From NCBI GenBank assembly GCA_036365455.1, contig JAWQUS010000019.1, forward strand, positions 12,066,001 to 12,130,000: a stretch of 64,000 nucleotides of DNA, read 5' to 3'. The notes beneath the pieces are model-generated. The model saw only the letters and a list, made by a program, of their open reading frames with translations. It had not been told where the DNA came from and did no database searches. The position numbers and the translations under genes were made by a program. This stretch comes from Macrosoma leucophasiata (lineage: Eukaryota; Arthropoda; Insecta; Lepidoptera; Hedylidae). Shown here one piece after another: positions 32,270 to 42,142 of this stretch (positions are counted from its first letter, which is position 1; each line of letters starts with the position of its first letter).

Positions 32270-32690
32270 TTATTAAGGTTCCTCGAAAACAAAAACGGGT
32301 GTTTACCGCTCTGTCAAGACCCTTTTTCTCAGGAACACGTAAAGATATTACGCCGAAATTTATACCAAATATTAAAATCTACTGATCCTTAAAGTTGTGA
32401 AAAATTCTAACGTCTAAACCAACGTAATAAAAAGATACAGCCGTTTATGTCGCAATTTTCCGCAAATTTTCGAAACTCGCAAGGGACTCAAAACCTATAG
32501 ATTATTTCCCTTGAACTCAGTATCTTGAAATTCGGTACGAATCAACGTCTTTAAGCACAGATAAAGTAATACGCAAATCGTAAATTTTTAGTTACATCAC
32601 ATAATCAAAATATTTTTTTATATACCTACAGGTTTGTACGGAAACCCTCGGTACGCGAGTCCGACTCGCAGTAGGCGGTTTTTACTGTAG
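32270..32690 (-). mobile_element. GGGTTCCG-type element, reverse
   Basis: Right end 'GTACGGAAACCCTCGGTACG' and 'CGAGTCCGACTCGCAG' is the complement of the common lepidopteran 'GTGCGAGTCGGACTCGCG..GGTTCCGTAC' start. The body contains 'TCAGGAACACGTAAAGATAT'. Non-coding. Confidence 0.5.
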
Positions 32691-32810
32691 AAATATTTTA
32701 CTACTTTTTGTTTCAAAAGGTTGACAGTGAAGTAGATGGGTCACATGATAGAAAGAAGTCTCCATTATCTATAGCAATTTCCAACATCAGGGCAGTTGCC
32801 AGTCCTGCGC

Positions 32811-33137
32811 GTTCTGAAGGACTCCTATGACGCCAGATTTGAAGAAACTAATAATGATAAAGCTTTATTAACCGTACTTGGATTTTTTATGGTAATACTT
32901 AGTGTGAGATTTACAGACCGGACTACGACTTTACTTTGAGCAAAGTACGCTTAGAACTTTCAAAACTCATACTGTACTGACATACAAAGTAAACTCGTAG
33001 TGCGGTCTGTGAATCTCACCCTAAGTATACCACAAAAAATCCAAGTAATGTTTAAATATAACGTTTTATCATTATTAGGTTCTTATAATCTGGCGGCATA
33101 GGAGTCCTTCAGGACGTAGTGCGGTCTGTGAATCTCA
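32811..33137. mobile_element. Long foldback element
   Basis: Arms of about 125-130 bp (32811-32938 and 32988-33115) are imperfectly complementary around a ~50-bp loop; matching blocks include 'CTGAAGGACTCCTATG', 'TAATAATGATAAA', 'CTTGGATTTTTT' and 'TTACAGACCG'. The inner-end motif 'GTAGTGCGGTCTGTGAATCT' (32997) is repeated directly just outside the right arm (33116). Non-coding. Confidence 0.65.
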
Positions 33138-33960
33138 GCCTTAGTTTTGGCAGCAGTGACTTTACCACCGACCAGTACATTCACAGCAACCAACTTAAAT
33201 TAACTTTACTTCCTATTATCGAAACACTTTTCAGCACCAGTATTGCAGTGAAAAACGCTTCGGTACATTCGTGTTCACAACGTTTTAATATTAACCAATC
33301 GGCACTTTTCAGGAAAAGTTTCATTGCGATATAATCGTGCTCGAAATTCCATATAATGAAACCAACAATGAGTCACAAAATCAAATACAATCGCGCACAT
33401 AATATCTGAAAATCCGTTCTTTGAGTATCCAGACTCACTGAAGTATCGAGCGAAATTGAATTTTAACTCATACTTTCAGAGTCGAATATTGATTGTTGTA
33501 TTTATGACAAAAATCATAACACAATTGTCAAATCATTAAACCAGGGATCCAATTAACGGTTGTAATGGTTTGAGCCACGCGAACATTCAATTTAACGGTA
33601 TTTCATAGTTTTGATTGCTCAGCGATCGGAAAGACCATATTAAAGGTGCAGTATAAAATTGGGCAAAAATTAATTGTGAATGTAGTCATGCGAATATACA
33701 GAAGTGTATTTTTGGGTCAACAGTTTAGTGATGGTACACATTTACTAGCTGGCTTGGCGTCCGGAATTTCATCTTCAATTTTTTTATGTATATCATGGGA
33801 AAGAGTTATACAGTTTGTATTGATTTTTCAGCTTCGAGCTAGACTGGAACTCGACTACCAGCAAAAGTCGGGTGCCTATTAGACAATATAGAGAACTATG
33901 TTACAGTCATATCTAATTTCTCAAATCTTTAAGTCTCAAATTATGAATCGTGCATTACCA
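33138..33960. other. Unique-looking stretch
   Basis: No recognised repeat or gene; short frames lack domains. Confidence 0.35.
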
Positions 33961-34213
33961 AGGGTTCATATCCACTATGCGGTTACCCGCAATGCGGCTA
34001 GCCGCATGCCGGTTAACCGCAAGCACAATTATGTACGTAATATTCATTTCTATGCGCACTGCGATGCGGCTACCTGTAGACCGCTCTGGTCGCTCGGACG
34101 GCTGCAGCCCGAGTCCGAGTGACGGCCACTCGCATGGTTGCAATACGCACATTACGCAGTATGCGGCTGCCCGCCATTGAGTGAGCGTGTGTGCATGTCG
34201 TACGTCTGGTAAA

Positions 34214-34276
34214 ATGGAATTCGATACCGAAAAATGTATCATCGAAATCCAAAGTCGGCCAGAAATTTGCAAATGT
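34214..34276 (+). pseudogene. Possible MADF-domain start (relic)
   Basis: Translation from the ATG at 34214 begins 'MEFDTEKCIIEIQSRPEI', similar in pattern to the beginning of MADF DNA-binding domains ('..E.LI..I..RP.L'), then meets a possible splice donor ('AAATGTAAGC') or frame loss. MADF/Myb-like proteins accompany PIF/Harbinger transposases, which would fit the surrounding shell. Evidence is short and pattern-based only. Confidence 0.3.
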
Positions 34277-34713
34277 AAGCTATTCAGTATAGCTGCAACT
34301 TCGTCCACGTTGTGGACTACGGAGGTACGATTACGAACTTCAAGTAGTCGGTTGCGTTCTGCTTTGATCTTATAAATAAAATACTAGTTTTGCCATTATG
34401 TACGTACATTTATCGCAAAAGTGTTAACAGCAGTGAATATAACACTGCACTAGTGAACTAAAATAAACATTAAACGACAAAAATAAAAATTAGAACAACA
34501 GTCCGGTCTTATCTACCCTAAGCATAAATTTATTAAAAAAATATAAAATTGTGGTGTGAAATCTTTGCTGAGAACAGTTAATAGTTTTTAAATTTGTGGT
34601 GTGTGATTTCGTACGGACTTTGCTACTTCATTTATTGATAAAATCAAAATAAAAACTACAACTGAATATATAATAACAGCGCCATCTTCATCCGCATCGC
34701 ATACACTAACACA
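34277..34713. other. 5' flank of the ORF1-like gene
   Basis: AT-rich; probable 5' untranslated region of the downstream ORF. No TATA box at a convincing spacing. The immediate start context is 'CACTAACACAATGA', acceptable for insect initiation. Confidence 0.35.
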
Positions 34714-35787
34714 ATGAAAGGCGCGCGTGCGGCGGCAAACAAGGTATCGTTGCATTGCGGTATCTGCGGCAAATTCATTTCCGCAACAGATGCCGCTAAA
34801 TGCGCAAAATGTAAGACGTCGTTTCACCGGGCGTGTATGGCGCTACCAACCGCGGGAGTTTTAAGTCCTAAGTGGAAATGCGCGGACTGTAATAACCTAC
34901 TGGGCCATAACAATAAGCCCCCTGTAAAGACCCCTGGCATCAATAAACAGGACGAGGACGCCCACGGTGGTTTCCTGGATAATGACGATCTGCTCAGTCC
35001 ACCTTCCCCATCTCAGCAAAATTCCACAGCAGACCTGGTTCGAGAGATAAGATGTCTCAGGAGTGAAATGCGTCAGATTATAGACGAAGTTCGCGAGTTC
35101 CGTCGAGAAATGTTAGATCTCCGTTCGTCCATGGAGGCCTTCAACAAGCGTGTTGAGAACGTGGAGACTAGACTAGAGGTACTCGAGAACCGCCAGGTTC
35201 TTAGCCCTTCTGAGAGCGAAGTCTCTAGGCTGGAAAGCACAGTGGCGCAGCTCAAACTGGAGCTTAACAACAGGGAGCAGGAGACATTTTCCACGGACAT
35301 CGAAATAGCCAACATACCTGAAGAAAAGGGCGAAAATGTTTTTCATACTGTTTCCATTATTGCAAATAAGCTTGGAGTGACCCTGGCGCCGCAAGACATT
35401 GTGTTTGCGGAGCGCATAGGGCCTTATACTGAGCGTTCAGGTGACACCAAACCGACGAGGGAGAGGCGTATCGTTGTCCGACTTGTGAGACGTGGACTAA
35501 GAGAGGAATTCCTGAAAAGCGCGCGGCTCCGTCGAGGTACCACTTCTGAGGGGATTGGACTCACTAGCCCTCCACGTCGTTTCTACGTTAATGAGAGGTT
35601 GACTAGGGCAAATAAACAATTGTTATATCTAGCGCGAGAGGCTGCTGGTAAGGTCAATTGGAAGTATGTGTGGGCCAAACAGGGTCGCATACTAACTAAG
35701 AAAACAGATGGGAACAAAACTTATAGGATTCTTTCAGCTAATGACATTGAGCGTATTTTTTCTTCTGATAGTAGCATGCATATGTGA
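34714..35787 (+). CDS. PHD finger-coiled coil-FP domain protein (non-LTR ORF1-like)
   Basis: Intact 357-aa frame from ATG to TGA, the only long uninterrupted one in the window, and richer in G/C than its flanks. N-terminal PHD-type zinc finger, residues 15-59: C15, C18, C30, C33, H38, C41, C56 and C59 (Cys4-His-Cys3). Low-complexity linker ~62-103 ('PPSPSQQNS'). Long coiled coil ~104-190 with heptad-like Leu/Glu/Arg. C-terminal ~190-350 domain resembles the baculovirus FP25K/'Baculo_FP' family, related in design to LINE ORF1 RNA-binding domains ('IPEEKGEN', 'IVVRLVRRGLREEFL', 'FYVNERLTRANKQLLYLARE'). Proteins of this make-up serve as nucleic-acid-binding ORF1p of CR1/Daphne-like non-LTR elements in insects; some stand alone. 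No ORF2 follows. The intact frame amid decayed repeats implies recent insertion or selection. Biochemical role is inferred from family only. Confidence 0.85.
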   Translation: MKGARAAANKVSLHCGICGKFISATDAAKCAKCKTSFHRACMALPTAGVLSPKWKCADCNNLLGHNNKPPVKTPGINKQDEDAHGGFLDNDDLLSPPSPSQQNSTADLVREIRCLRSEMRQIIDEVREFRREMLDLRSSMEAFNKRVENVETRLEVLENRQVLSPSESEVSRLESTVAQLKLELNNREQETFSTDIEIANIPEEKGENVFHTVSIIANKLGVTLAPQDIVFAERIGPYTERSGDTKPTRERRIVVRLVRRGLREEFLKSARLRRGTTSEGIGLTSPPRRFYVNERLTRANKQLLYLAREAAGKVNWKYVWAKQGRILTKKTDGNKTYRILSANDIERIFSSDSSMHM

Positions 35788-36930
35788 AGAATGTGTGAAG
35801 CTAATCGTCATTTTTTTTTTCTATATATATATTTTTTTTTTATTTATTTTCACCATCTTTTCATTTACACTTACACAGCTACTTACAGAAAAACATATTA
35901 TAATTCTACACAACTTAACTATATAATAATATATACATATAATACTTAAATAATTACCTTCACTACCTGAAGGGATAAATTTATGCATACTACAGATACC
36001 TATAATAACACATGTCATATTATTTATTATTATTACAAATCAAAAAATATTAAGTATAAAATATAATACAAAGTTAAAAATGTTATCTATTTACAACTAT
36101 CATTTCATTGTTATTAATAAACTAAGTATATTTAATTATTTGCTGTCTGTCGGTATCCATCTGATTCATGGAATAATACCTTCTTGCTGCGTTATAATTA
36201 TGCTAGTAAATTGTTACAAAAAAAAATACTTACGACATTTACTAATTTTCTTGGTACAAATAGTAGGTATGATTATAAAGTAAATTCCCTTGTTTTTAGC
36301 GATAAACCTGTACCTACTTACAAAGATTTATTATATATAATATTATATTTATTATTAACTAGCGACCCGCCCCGGCTTCGCGCGGGTGCAATGTGGATTG
36401 TTGCTGGTAATTTGATGCCATTTTCAATCATCAATTCCTACTGATCCAACTGTTTAAAACGATAACTGACGACTGACTGTTGTCTCAGTTAAAAAGTTAA
36501 TATGGTCGTCAAGATTTCTTGAAATTTGTAATATAATATATAGTATATATATATTTTTTATTTTTTTTTTTTGTTTCATACTAACCTTCTCCGGTCAATT
36601 ATAAATACAACATTTGTGACTTTTTTTATTTTATTTTTTTATTAGCACCATTCTTGGGGTTCGTAATCATACCTTTGTCGGGCCCATCAGAATACCAGCG
36701 CTGTAGTCTCGGCTACAGCATAATGCTGAGATGGGTTCCATTTTTTTGGCTTCACACATTGAGCACATCTGCATAGCTACCATATAACTATGTCATTGCA
36801 GTTAATGAGTATTCATCTTTATTATTTTATTTATTTATTTTGTTCTTGATGTGTAAGCCAAGGAATAAAGTATTTTCATTTCATTTCATTTGCATTTCAT
36901 TTCATTTCATTTCATTTCACGTTCATCTTT
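35788..36930 (+). mobile_element. 3' region of the ORF1-like unit, with LINE-type tail
   Basis: AT-rich sequence without coding, then 36610-36930 resembling a non-LTR 3' UTR: 'CAGCGCTGTAGTCTCGGCTA', 'GTAAGCCAAGGAATAAAGTA' (polyadenylation-like AATAAA at about 36866) and a (CATTT)n microsatellite tail to 36918. If this tail belongs to the ORF, the unit is an ORF1-only retroelement of ~2.3 kb; the RTE-like piece at 36358-36480 lies between and is probably a later insertion. Confidence 0.45.
36358..36480 (+). mobile_element. RTE-like short element, 5' piece
   Basis: 'ACTAGCGACCCGCCCCGGCT' and 'TCGCGCGGGTGCAATG' is the recognised start of a common lepidopteran short element (also at 56145 and 60766). 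Confidence 0.6.
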
Positions 36931-37092
36931 GAAATAGATCGATATGACCGCAAAACGCAACGGTACTTCAACCGCACGTTGCGGTTGCGAAGGTGGCTGC
37001 CCATGATCCAGCTGGCCGCATTTGAAACCGCATCCTGCGATCAGCCGTACGGCTAACCGCATTGCGGCTACCCACAAAATGCGTATGAAGCC

Positions 37093-37950
37093 TAACAGAC
37101 GCAAAGTACTACATAATAAATACACTAAGCGTTACTGTTTTCATGTATGCATAATAACTCCTTGTAACTCCAGAGTGAAACACAAGCGTCAAGTAATGTA
37201 GAAAATATTTTACGTTGTCACAAAATAATAATATTTCTCACCATAAATTGGAACTCAAACTGAGCCCCATTAAGCTTCCTTGGGGTCGGACCAACCTCAC
37301 GACAAGAAATTTAATTCACCTTGAAATAAAGCATATATCGCGAAAAATATCACCTCCCTTCGAGGCGAAATATCGTTACAGGGATATCAAAACCTGACGT
37401 CCCTCTATCCCTCTTGATAAATAGTCCAAACGAGGATAGTCCACATCCAAACCAGAATCCACCGTAAAACAAATATGTTAAAACACAAATTCAAATGGGC
37501 GATCATTGCTGAACCAGATAGCCCAAAATTGGTATCTATTCCGTAGGCAATATATCCCAATTTTAAACATAAAGTTTGGGGTTTTTCTTGTGTGTGTAAC
37601 TGATTTTGAGAATTGCACTCAATTTATATGACTGTAGAGTCGGTTTTTGTTTGGTTTATATTCTCGTATTAGGCTAAGAGAACGTGGATGACATGAGATA
37701 ATTTATATTAGAAGGAACGTTTTTTAGGGTTCCGTAGACCCGTTGGGAGTAATTAATTAAGCCAAAACTTCTGGTAAGGCCACTCAAAGCCTTTATATCA
37801 AATATGCCTAGAATTCTAGTTCTAAACAGGGTATTGAATCTTAGGGTGGTAGCAACTTCATTAAAAATACCCTGAACCCATAATCGTGTCAGATAACAAC
37901 AAACGTTTTACGCGATGGTGTCGGTTTGTCTTTGTATTAGGTCGACATAA
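37093..37950. other. Mostly unique stretch
   Basis: No gene recognised. 37722-37755 ('TTTAGGGTTCCGTAGACCC') is a short relic of the GGGTTCCG-type element. Confidence 0.4.
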
Positions 37951-38034
37951 TGAATCGTGGGTATCTGCATGTATGCTTGAATATGCTTCTGCCAACCCCT
38001 TCGGGGATAACAGGCGTGAAGTTACGTAGTTACG
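37951..38034 (+). mobile_element. SINE-1 tail fragment
   Basis: 'GAATCGTGGGTATCTGCATG' through 'GGCGTGAAGTTACGTAGTTAC', lacking head and body. Confidence 0.6.
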
Positions 38035-38211
38035 ATATAATGTTATATACCCCAGTAACATATCATTTTTTTTAACTGACGAAAAAACGGAGGAGGTTCT
38101 CAAGTATGACGCATAATATTTTACTGAGTAGTCTGATATTGATAATTGTGTATTTTTTTGAATAGGGTGGGTGTGTGTGCCAATTTCTTGTAAGCCACAA
38201 AAAAATTAAAT

Positions 38212-38421
38212 AAAAACTTTTTTACAAAAAATGAAACCACCGAAAATAAATGAAAATGAAAAGCAAAAAATAAAATGTTGAGTCGGCGCCAAACGAACAT
38301 ATATTCCTTATCTGCGTGCGTTGACGCCCAACGAAGTGGGCACAGCGCAACTTAACATTTTATTTTTTGCTTTTCGGTTTCATTTATTTTCAGCGGTTTA
38401 ATTTTTTGTAAAAATGTTTTT
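38212..38421. mobile_element. Foldback element
   Basis: Arms 38212-38283 and 38350-38421 are ~85% complementary ('TTTACAAAAAAT', 'GAAAATAAATGAAA', 'AAGCAAAAAATAAAATGTT'), around a GC-richer ~66-bp centre ('CGGCGCCAAACG', 'GCGTTGACGCCCAACG'). Non-coding; MITE-like. Confidence 0.6.
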
Positions 38422-38640
38422 TTAAGTTAACTTTTTCATTTTAAAAAAAATGTCAAAGTGGCTTATTCCACAAATTCCCTTAGATGATACACTGCGCAGA
38501 GGATTTTTTGACTTTTTTTTAAATATGACGTGAAGGTCACGCAATCATAATGCTTATAATGTCTTATTATTAAAATTTCTTCGCCTGTGGCTTAAGTAAT
38601 GACACTACCACTACCATCGGTAGATTTTACTGATGGCCGA

Positions 38641-38710
38641 GTTCTATTGCAGTCATCACTTAATATCCATGTGAACTACATGCTTGTTTTTCACATTCGT
38701 AAAATTAAAA
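38641..38710 (+). mobile_element. TACTGG repeat 3' end
   Basis: 'GCAGTCATCACTTAATATCC' to the A-rich end; severe 5' truncation. Confidence 0.6.
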
Positions 38711-38809
38711 AATATGTATATTCATAACACTCATTTTTTCATAGGAATGAAACTTGATTAAAAAGTTAAATCGAGAAATAGGATAATAATATTGTGGAGG
38801 AACGGGTGG

Positions 38810-38996
38810 AAGTGTTTCTCCGGTGAAAAGGGAGGATCCTCCGACCAGGCGAGATGGTAGCGCCTGGCGGGCCGCGGCCCAACGGTTAACGTAGGGAAGT
38901 TGTATATATGCCAACTCTTGAGAAATCTTCGTATGTGCGATGTAATTTGACTGCACGCCATCTATCGTACTAGACAAGTACTGTAAGGTTTCATTG
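38810..38996 (+). repeat. Repeat Z, copy 1
   Basis: Shares 'GACCAGGCGAG', 'GCCAACTCTTGAGAAATCTT' and 'CGTATGTGCGATGTAA' with 45690-45845 (reverse there). GC-richer than flanks; class unknown. Confidence 0.5.
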
Positions 38997-39035
38997 TATT
39001 CCACTAGTTGGCGCCTTAATGTAGTGGACGCTACA

Positions 39036-39235
39036 ATATCATTAACAAAATCTAATTTGACAGAATTCGAGTTTCACAATTGGCTGAGTCTTTTTTTGAC
39101 TGCTCGTTAGATACGGTAAATATCACGAAACGCCTTTTGAAGATTTTATTTAAGTTAAAGTCTGACGCATTTGAAGATAAAGAAAATATTTTTGATTGAA
39201 AAGCGTCAAGTGTTAAACAAATATTGCTTATTTTG
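39036..39235 (+). repeat. Repeat W, copy 1
   Basis: 'CATTAACAAAATCTAATT', 'GAGTTTCACAATTGGCTGAG', 'GACTGCTCGTTAGATA' and 'AAGATTTTATTTAAGTT' recur in order at 40703-40922, same orientation. Confidence 0.5.
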
Positions 39236-39471
39236 CTTATACCAAAGTTCCCTTGTACAAATTGTTTTTTTATTACTTTACACAATTTCATATTTTATAT
39301 ATGTATGTATCTTCACGCCAGGTCCCTAACGGGGTAGGCAGAGAGTGTGGAGCGCCAGATATCCCGATCGTGACACACCTCCCATGCCTCATCTACCTTC
39401 ATCATTCTCTTCATACGAGTACATGCACGCCGATTCCTAAGATCTCTTGACCTCACCATCAGGCAGAACTC

Positions 39472-39810
39472 GACCTATTTGTTTTATTTTAAAGAAAAAT
39501 AGAAAGAAAAATTTGACTTCAGGCGAGACTCGAACTCGCGGCCTACTGGGAATCTAGTCCAGCCGCTCTTCCAACTGAGCTACTGAAGTCCTGCCCGATT
39601 AATCAAATCTTTCCTTCACATTTATTGCATTGCTTTATGGTAGCAGCAGCGCCATCTATTACCAACTATGCTATTTAGGCAACCGATATAATAGACTTTG
39701 CAGTTTATTGAATATCGTAAAGAAGTCGCTTTTACCCTTAATAATTGTTTTTTTTATATACATTATTTCGCATTAACACATGCTTGTGAAATATATTTTA
39801 GACCTATTTG
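39472..39810. mobile_element. 319-bp insertion with perfect 10-bp target duplication
   Basis: GACCTATTTG occurs at 39472-39481 and 39801-39810. The host LINE reads through without a gap once the insertion and one repeat copy are removed, proving the event. On the minus strand the insert carries ~210 bp of unrelated sequence, then a tRNA-like gene, then 'TTTTTCTTTCTATTTTTC' and an A/T-rich end. No poly(A) tail of normal length. Confidence 0.8.
39516..39589 (-). tRNA. tRNA-like gene or tRNA-derived pseudogene
   Basis: 74 nt on the minus strand. Acceptor ACTTCAG pairs perfectly with CTGAAGT; D arm GCTC..GAGC with loop AGTTGGAA; T arm GCGAG-TTCGAGT-CTCGC is perfect. A box 'TAGCTCAGTTGG' and B box 'GAGTTCGAGTC' fit pol III consensus, and TTTTT begins about five bases after the 3' end. 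The anticodon arm is odd: stem GCTGG/CCAGT leaves a 9-nt loop (ACTAGATTC); a 7-nt loop reading would put AGA at the anticodon with a mismatched stem. No CCA is encoded, as normal for eukaryotes. Either a tRNA pseudogene or a tRNA-derived module; function doubtful. Confidence 0.55.
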
Positions 39811-39988
39811 GTCATGGTAGGTCAGTCTTCGTCTTCCGTCTGCAACCATCCACATTCGCATTGTTTATCTGTTTAGTCATTCGCTCATTCATTATATTTT
39901 GTGATAGTTGGTTTATCGGATTTACGCAGTGGTAAACGCTATTAAACTCCAAGTTTGCACGGTTTATGACGGACAAAGCCCGTTTTTG

Positions 39989-40278
39989 GATTTTTTTTTA
40001 TGTTATGGAAGTGGTAAACAAGCATGCAGTTCACATTGATGTTAAGTGATGACTGTAGCCTATAGACACCCACACAAAGACCAAGGTCAAAATGCAGATG
40101 CGTTACCACTCCTGAGGCTTAAGGTGATATGCCTCTGTGCCAGAAATTACAAGGCCGTACATTACCACCTGACCGGAACACGATAGTGCTGAACACTACC
40201 ATTTAGCGGCAAGTATATTAGGTAATGCGATGGTGCATACGCCCGCGAGCTTCGTCACTGGAGCTCTACCACCAGTAA
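39989..40278 (-). mobile_element. TACTGG repeat A, full length
   Basis: Very well preserved reverse copy with a clean 5' end ('GAGCTCTACCACCAGTAAA') and T run at the left. Confidence 0.8.
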
Positions 40279-40371
40279 AAATATGGAGTGAGAATACAGT
40301 GGTGAATAGATCATGTCTGAAGGGACTTCTACTGTCTTATCCCTACTTCCCTACTATCCCTACTTCCCTAC

Positions 40372-40538
40372 TTAATATTATAAATGCGAAAGTAACTCTG
40401 TCGGTCTGTCTGTCTGTTACCTTTTCACGCCCAAACGACTTTACCGATTTTAATGAAATTTGGTACAGAGATAGAGCTGACTTTGAGCTTATTTATTAAA
40501 CGACATCCACGCGGGCGAAGCCGCGGGCAACAACTAAT
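40372..40538 (-). mobile_element. RTE-like short element, near complete
   Basis: Minus strand runs from 'GTTGCCCGCGGCTTCGCCCG' to 'CGCATTTATAATATTAAGTA', including an internal (GACA)n tract. Both typical ends are present, so this is a near full-length non-autonomous copy. Confidence 0.6.
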
Positions 40539-40702
40539 AATTGATATTTCTTTGGCCTGAGGCCTGAGGCCTAAGTAGATATACATAAGATGTTTTGTTT
40601 ATGTGCCAAAATGAAATACACTACACCATTTCCTTTATTGGCAGATTATGTTCGTCTTCTCTCAAGAAATTAAACTTCAGCTAAAAGAATATTCGAGACA
40701 AA

Positions 40703-40922
40703 GGACATCATTAACGAAATCTAATTAGACGAAATCCGAGATGATGATCGAGTTTCACAATTGGCTGGGTTTTTTTTTCGACTGCTCGTTAGATAATAAT
40801 ATGGTAAATATGAAATGCCTTTTTAAGATTTTATTTAAGTTGAAATCTGATGTTTTTTTACCATAATGGAAATTTTATTGACAGAAAAGCGCCTAACACT
40901 GTACGAATATTGTTCATGTTGT
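40703..40922 (+). repeat. Repeat W, copy 2
   Basis: Same blocks as 39036-39235 with two small insertions ('TCCGAGATGATGA' and a T-rich piece). Confidence 0.5.
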
Positions 40923-41020
40923 TTTTTTTAAGGATACAATGGATTGAATGGTTTCAAAATATTTGCACGGATTCATCATCATTTGCTGAAAGTTGCCAAC
41001 TACCGGACTAATGCCTCCCC

Positions 41021-41280
41021 AGTTTTTTTTTTGTAATGGAAGTGGCTAACAGGCATTCTGTTCACATTGATGTTAAGTGATGACTGCAGCCTATAGACAT
41101 CCACACAAAGGCCAAGGTCAAAATGCAGATGCGTTACCACTCCTAAGGCCTAAGGTATTATGCCTCTGTGCCTGACTGAACAGGATAGTGCTGAGCACTA
41201 CCATTTAGCGGCAAATATATTAGGTAATGCTTTATTGCCTACCCCCGCGAGCTCCGTCACTGGAGCTCTACCACCAGTAG
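41021..41280 (-). mobile_element. TACTGG repeat A with internal deletion
   Basis: Reverse copy lacking ~30 bp between 'GCCTCTGTGCC' and 'TGACTGAACAGGATAGTG'. Confidence 0.75.
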
Positions 41281-42048
41281 TAATGGAAATATGCCATAAT
41301 CGTATTCAGATTTGCTATGGCAGTGGAGGTAGTTTAATCGCGAGACACTACTGCTTATATCTCGCGCTAGGCCGGCTCCACACGTTAGCGCAAACGCTAC
41401 ACGTCTAACGCCGAATCCACACGTTGGCTCCAACGTTGGCTGCAAACACGCACCGGCCAATCACCGTTGGGTCGAATACTATTATCTAGATCTACACGTT
41501 ACTGTATTAACTGTCGAATGTTGGAATAGTTTGACAGCCATTGTTCACTTGCTTGACTGAACTAGCGGAAGAACTTTCCTCCATTAGTGGTGGACGTGGT
41601 CATCACGTCCCGGCTACATCAGCAAAAAATGAGTCTACAGAATTCCCAAAACGCAACCCATCGCAGTCTTACCACAACTCAGTAATTATTTCACTTGTTT
41701 GCGTTAATCCGTCACGCTGAACAGTGCGGTAGGATTATCGCTGAGCCCGCTTATTAATTAATAATTCGCTATAAATGATTAGTTAAACAATGATTTAGTA
41801 TGTGCGGTGCCGATATCGTGAGCAGATTTTGATTTAATATTCGCTCTGCTTATAATTATTGTACTAAATTTCTGTTTAATAGATTAGAATACAAATGTCC
41901 TCCATAGAATTGAACATATTTCGTAATAGAACATCTTTGGGGCGGCTTTTTTTCAGGGTTTGTCGTTTTTCGGCTGAAACCTGGGTACGGGTATCCTGAA
42001 TCAGAGAGAGGAGTTCAATTGTTTTTTAACGAAAATTTTTCCAGCCCT
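41281..42048. other. Spacer with short palindromic GC patch
   Basis: 41370-41465 repeats 'CCACACGTT' and contains 'TTAGCGCAAACGCTA', 'GGCTCCAACGTTGGC' and similar self-complementary words, suggesting a non-autonomous element end. The rest is AT-rich with no feature seen. Confidence 0.35.
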
Positions 42049-42129
42049 ATGTTTGGTGACATTCCCGGAGAAATCAATAGGTTCGCTAGCTATAACTGTA
42101 GACAAAATTTAACTTGCGAACCTCGGATT
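42049..42129 (+). mobile_element. SINE-1 body relic
   Basis: 'GTTTGGTGACATTCCCGGAG' to 'CTTGCGAACCTCGGAT'; strongly diverged. Confidence 0.45.
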
Positions 42130-42142
42130 AGTAATATATTTT

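Larger units (their letters stand above)
33962..37092. mobile_element. ~3.1-kb DNA-transposon-like shell with imperfect TIRs
   Basis: The left end 'GGGTTCATATCCACTATGCG' and the complement of the right end 'GGCTTCATACGCATTTTGTG' continue into 'CCGCAATGCGGCTAGCCG' / 'CCGCAATGCGGTTAGCCG', giving ~45-bp terminal inverted repeats at roughly 70-75% identity. Both ends are packed with GCGG(T/C)TA(A/G)CCGC palindromes. Flanking triplets are CAA (left) and TAA (right), compatible with a decayed 3-bp PIF/Harbinger-type duplication but not proof. No transposase frame remains. Confidence 0.5.
39309..39895 (-). pseudogene. LINE C-terminal pseudogene split by an insertion
   Basis: Same C-terminal tail as 9849-10300 ('..RQINNAN', 'GRPR', '..WRSTLSAYP' on the minus strand). 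Parts 39309-39481 and 39801-39895 are separated by the tRNA-containing insertion. Stops and frameshifts throughout; lacks catalytic domains. Confidence 0.6.

Noticed and set aside
33955..34308. 117-codon minus-strand frame
   Set aside because: It lies over the palindrome-rich end of the DNA-transposon-like shell; repetitive GCGG/CCGC words keep frames open without coding.
34714..35787. Baculovirus gene inserted in the genome (FP25K similarity)
   Set aside because: The N-terminal PHD finger and long coiled coil are not part of viral FP25K; the architecture fits ORF1 proteins of insect non-LTR elements, which share the C-terminal domain family.
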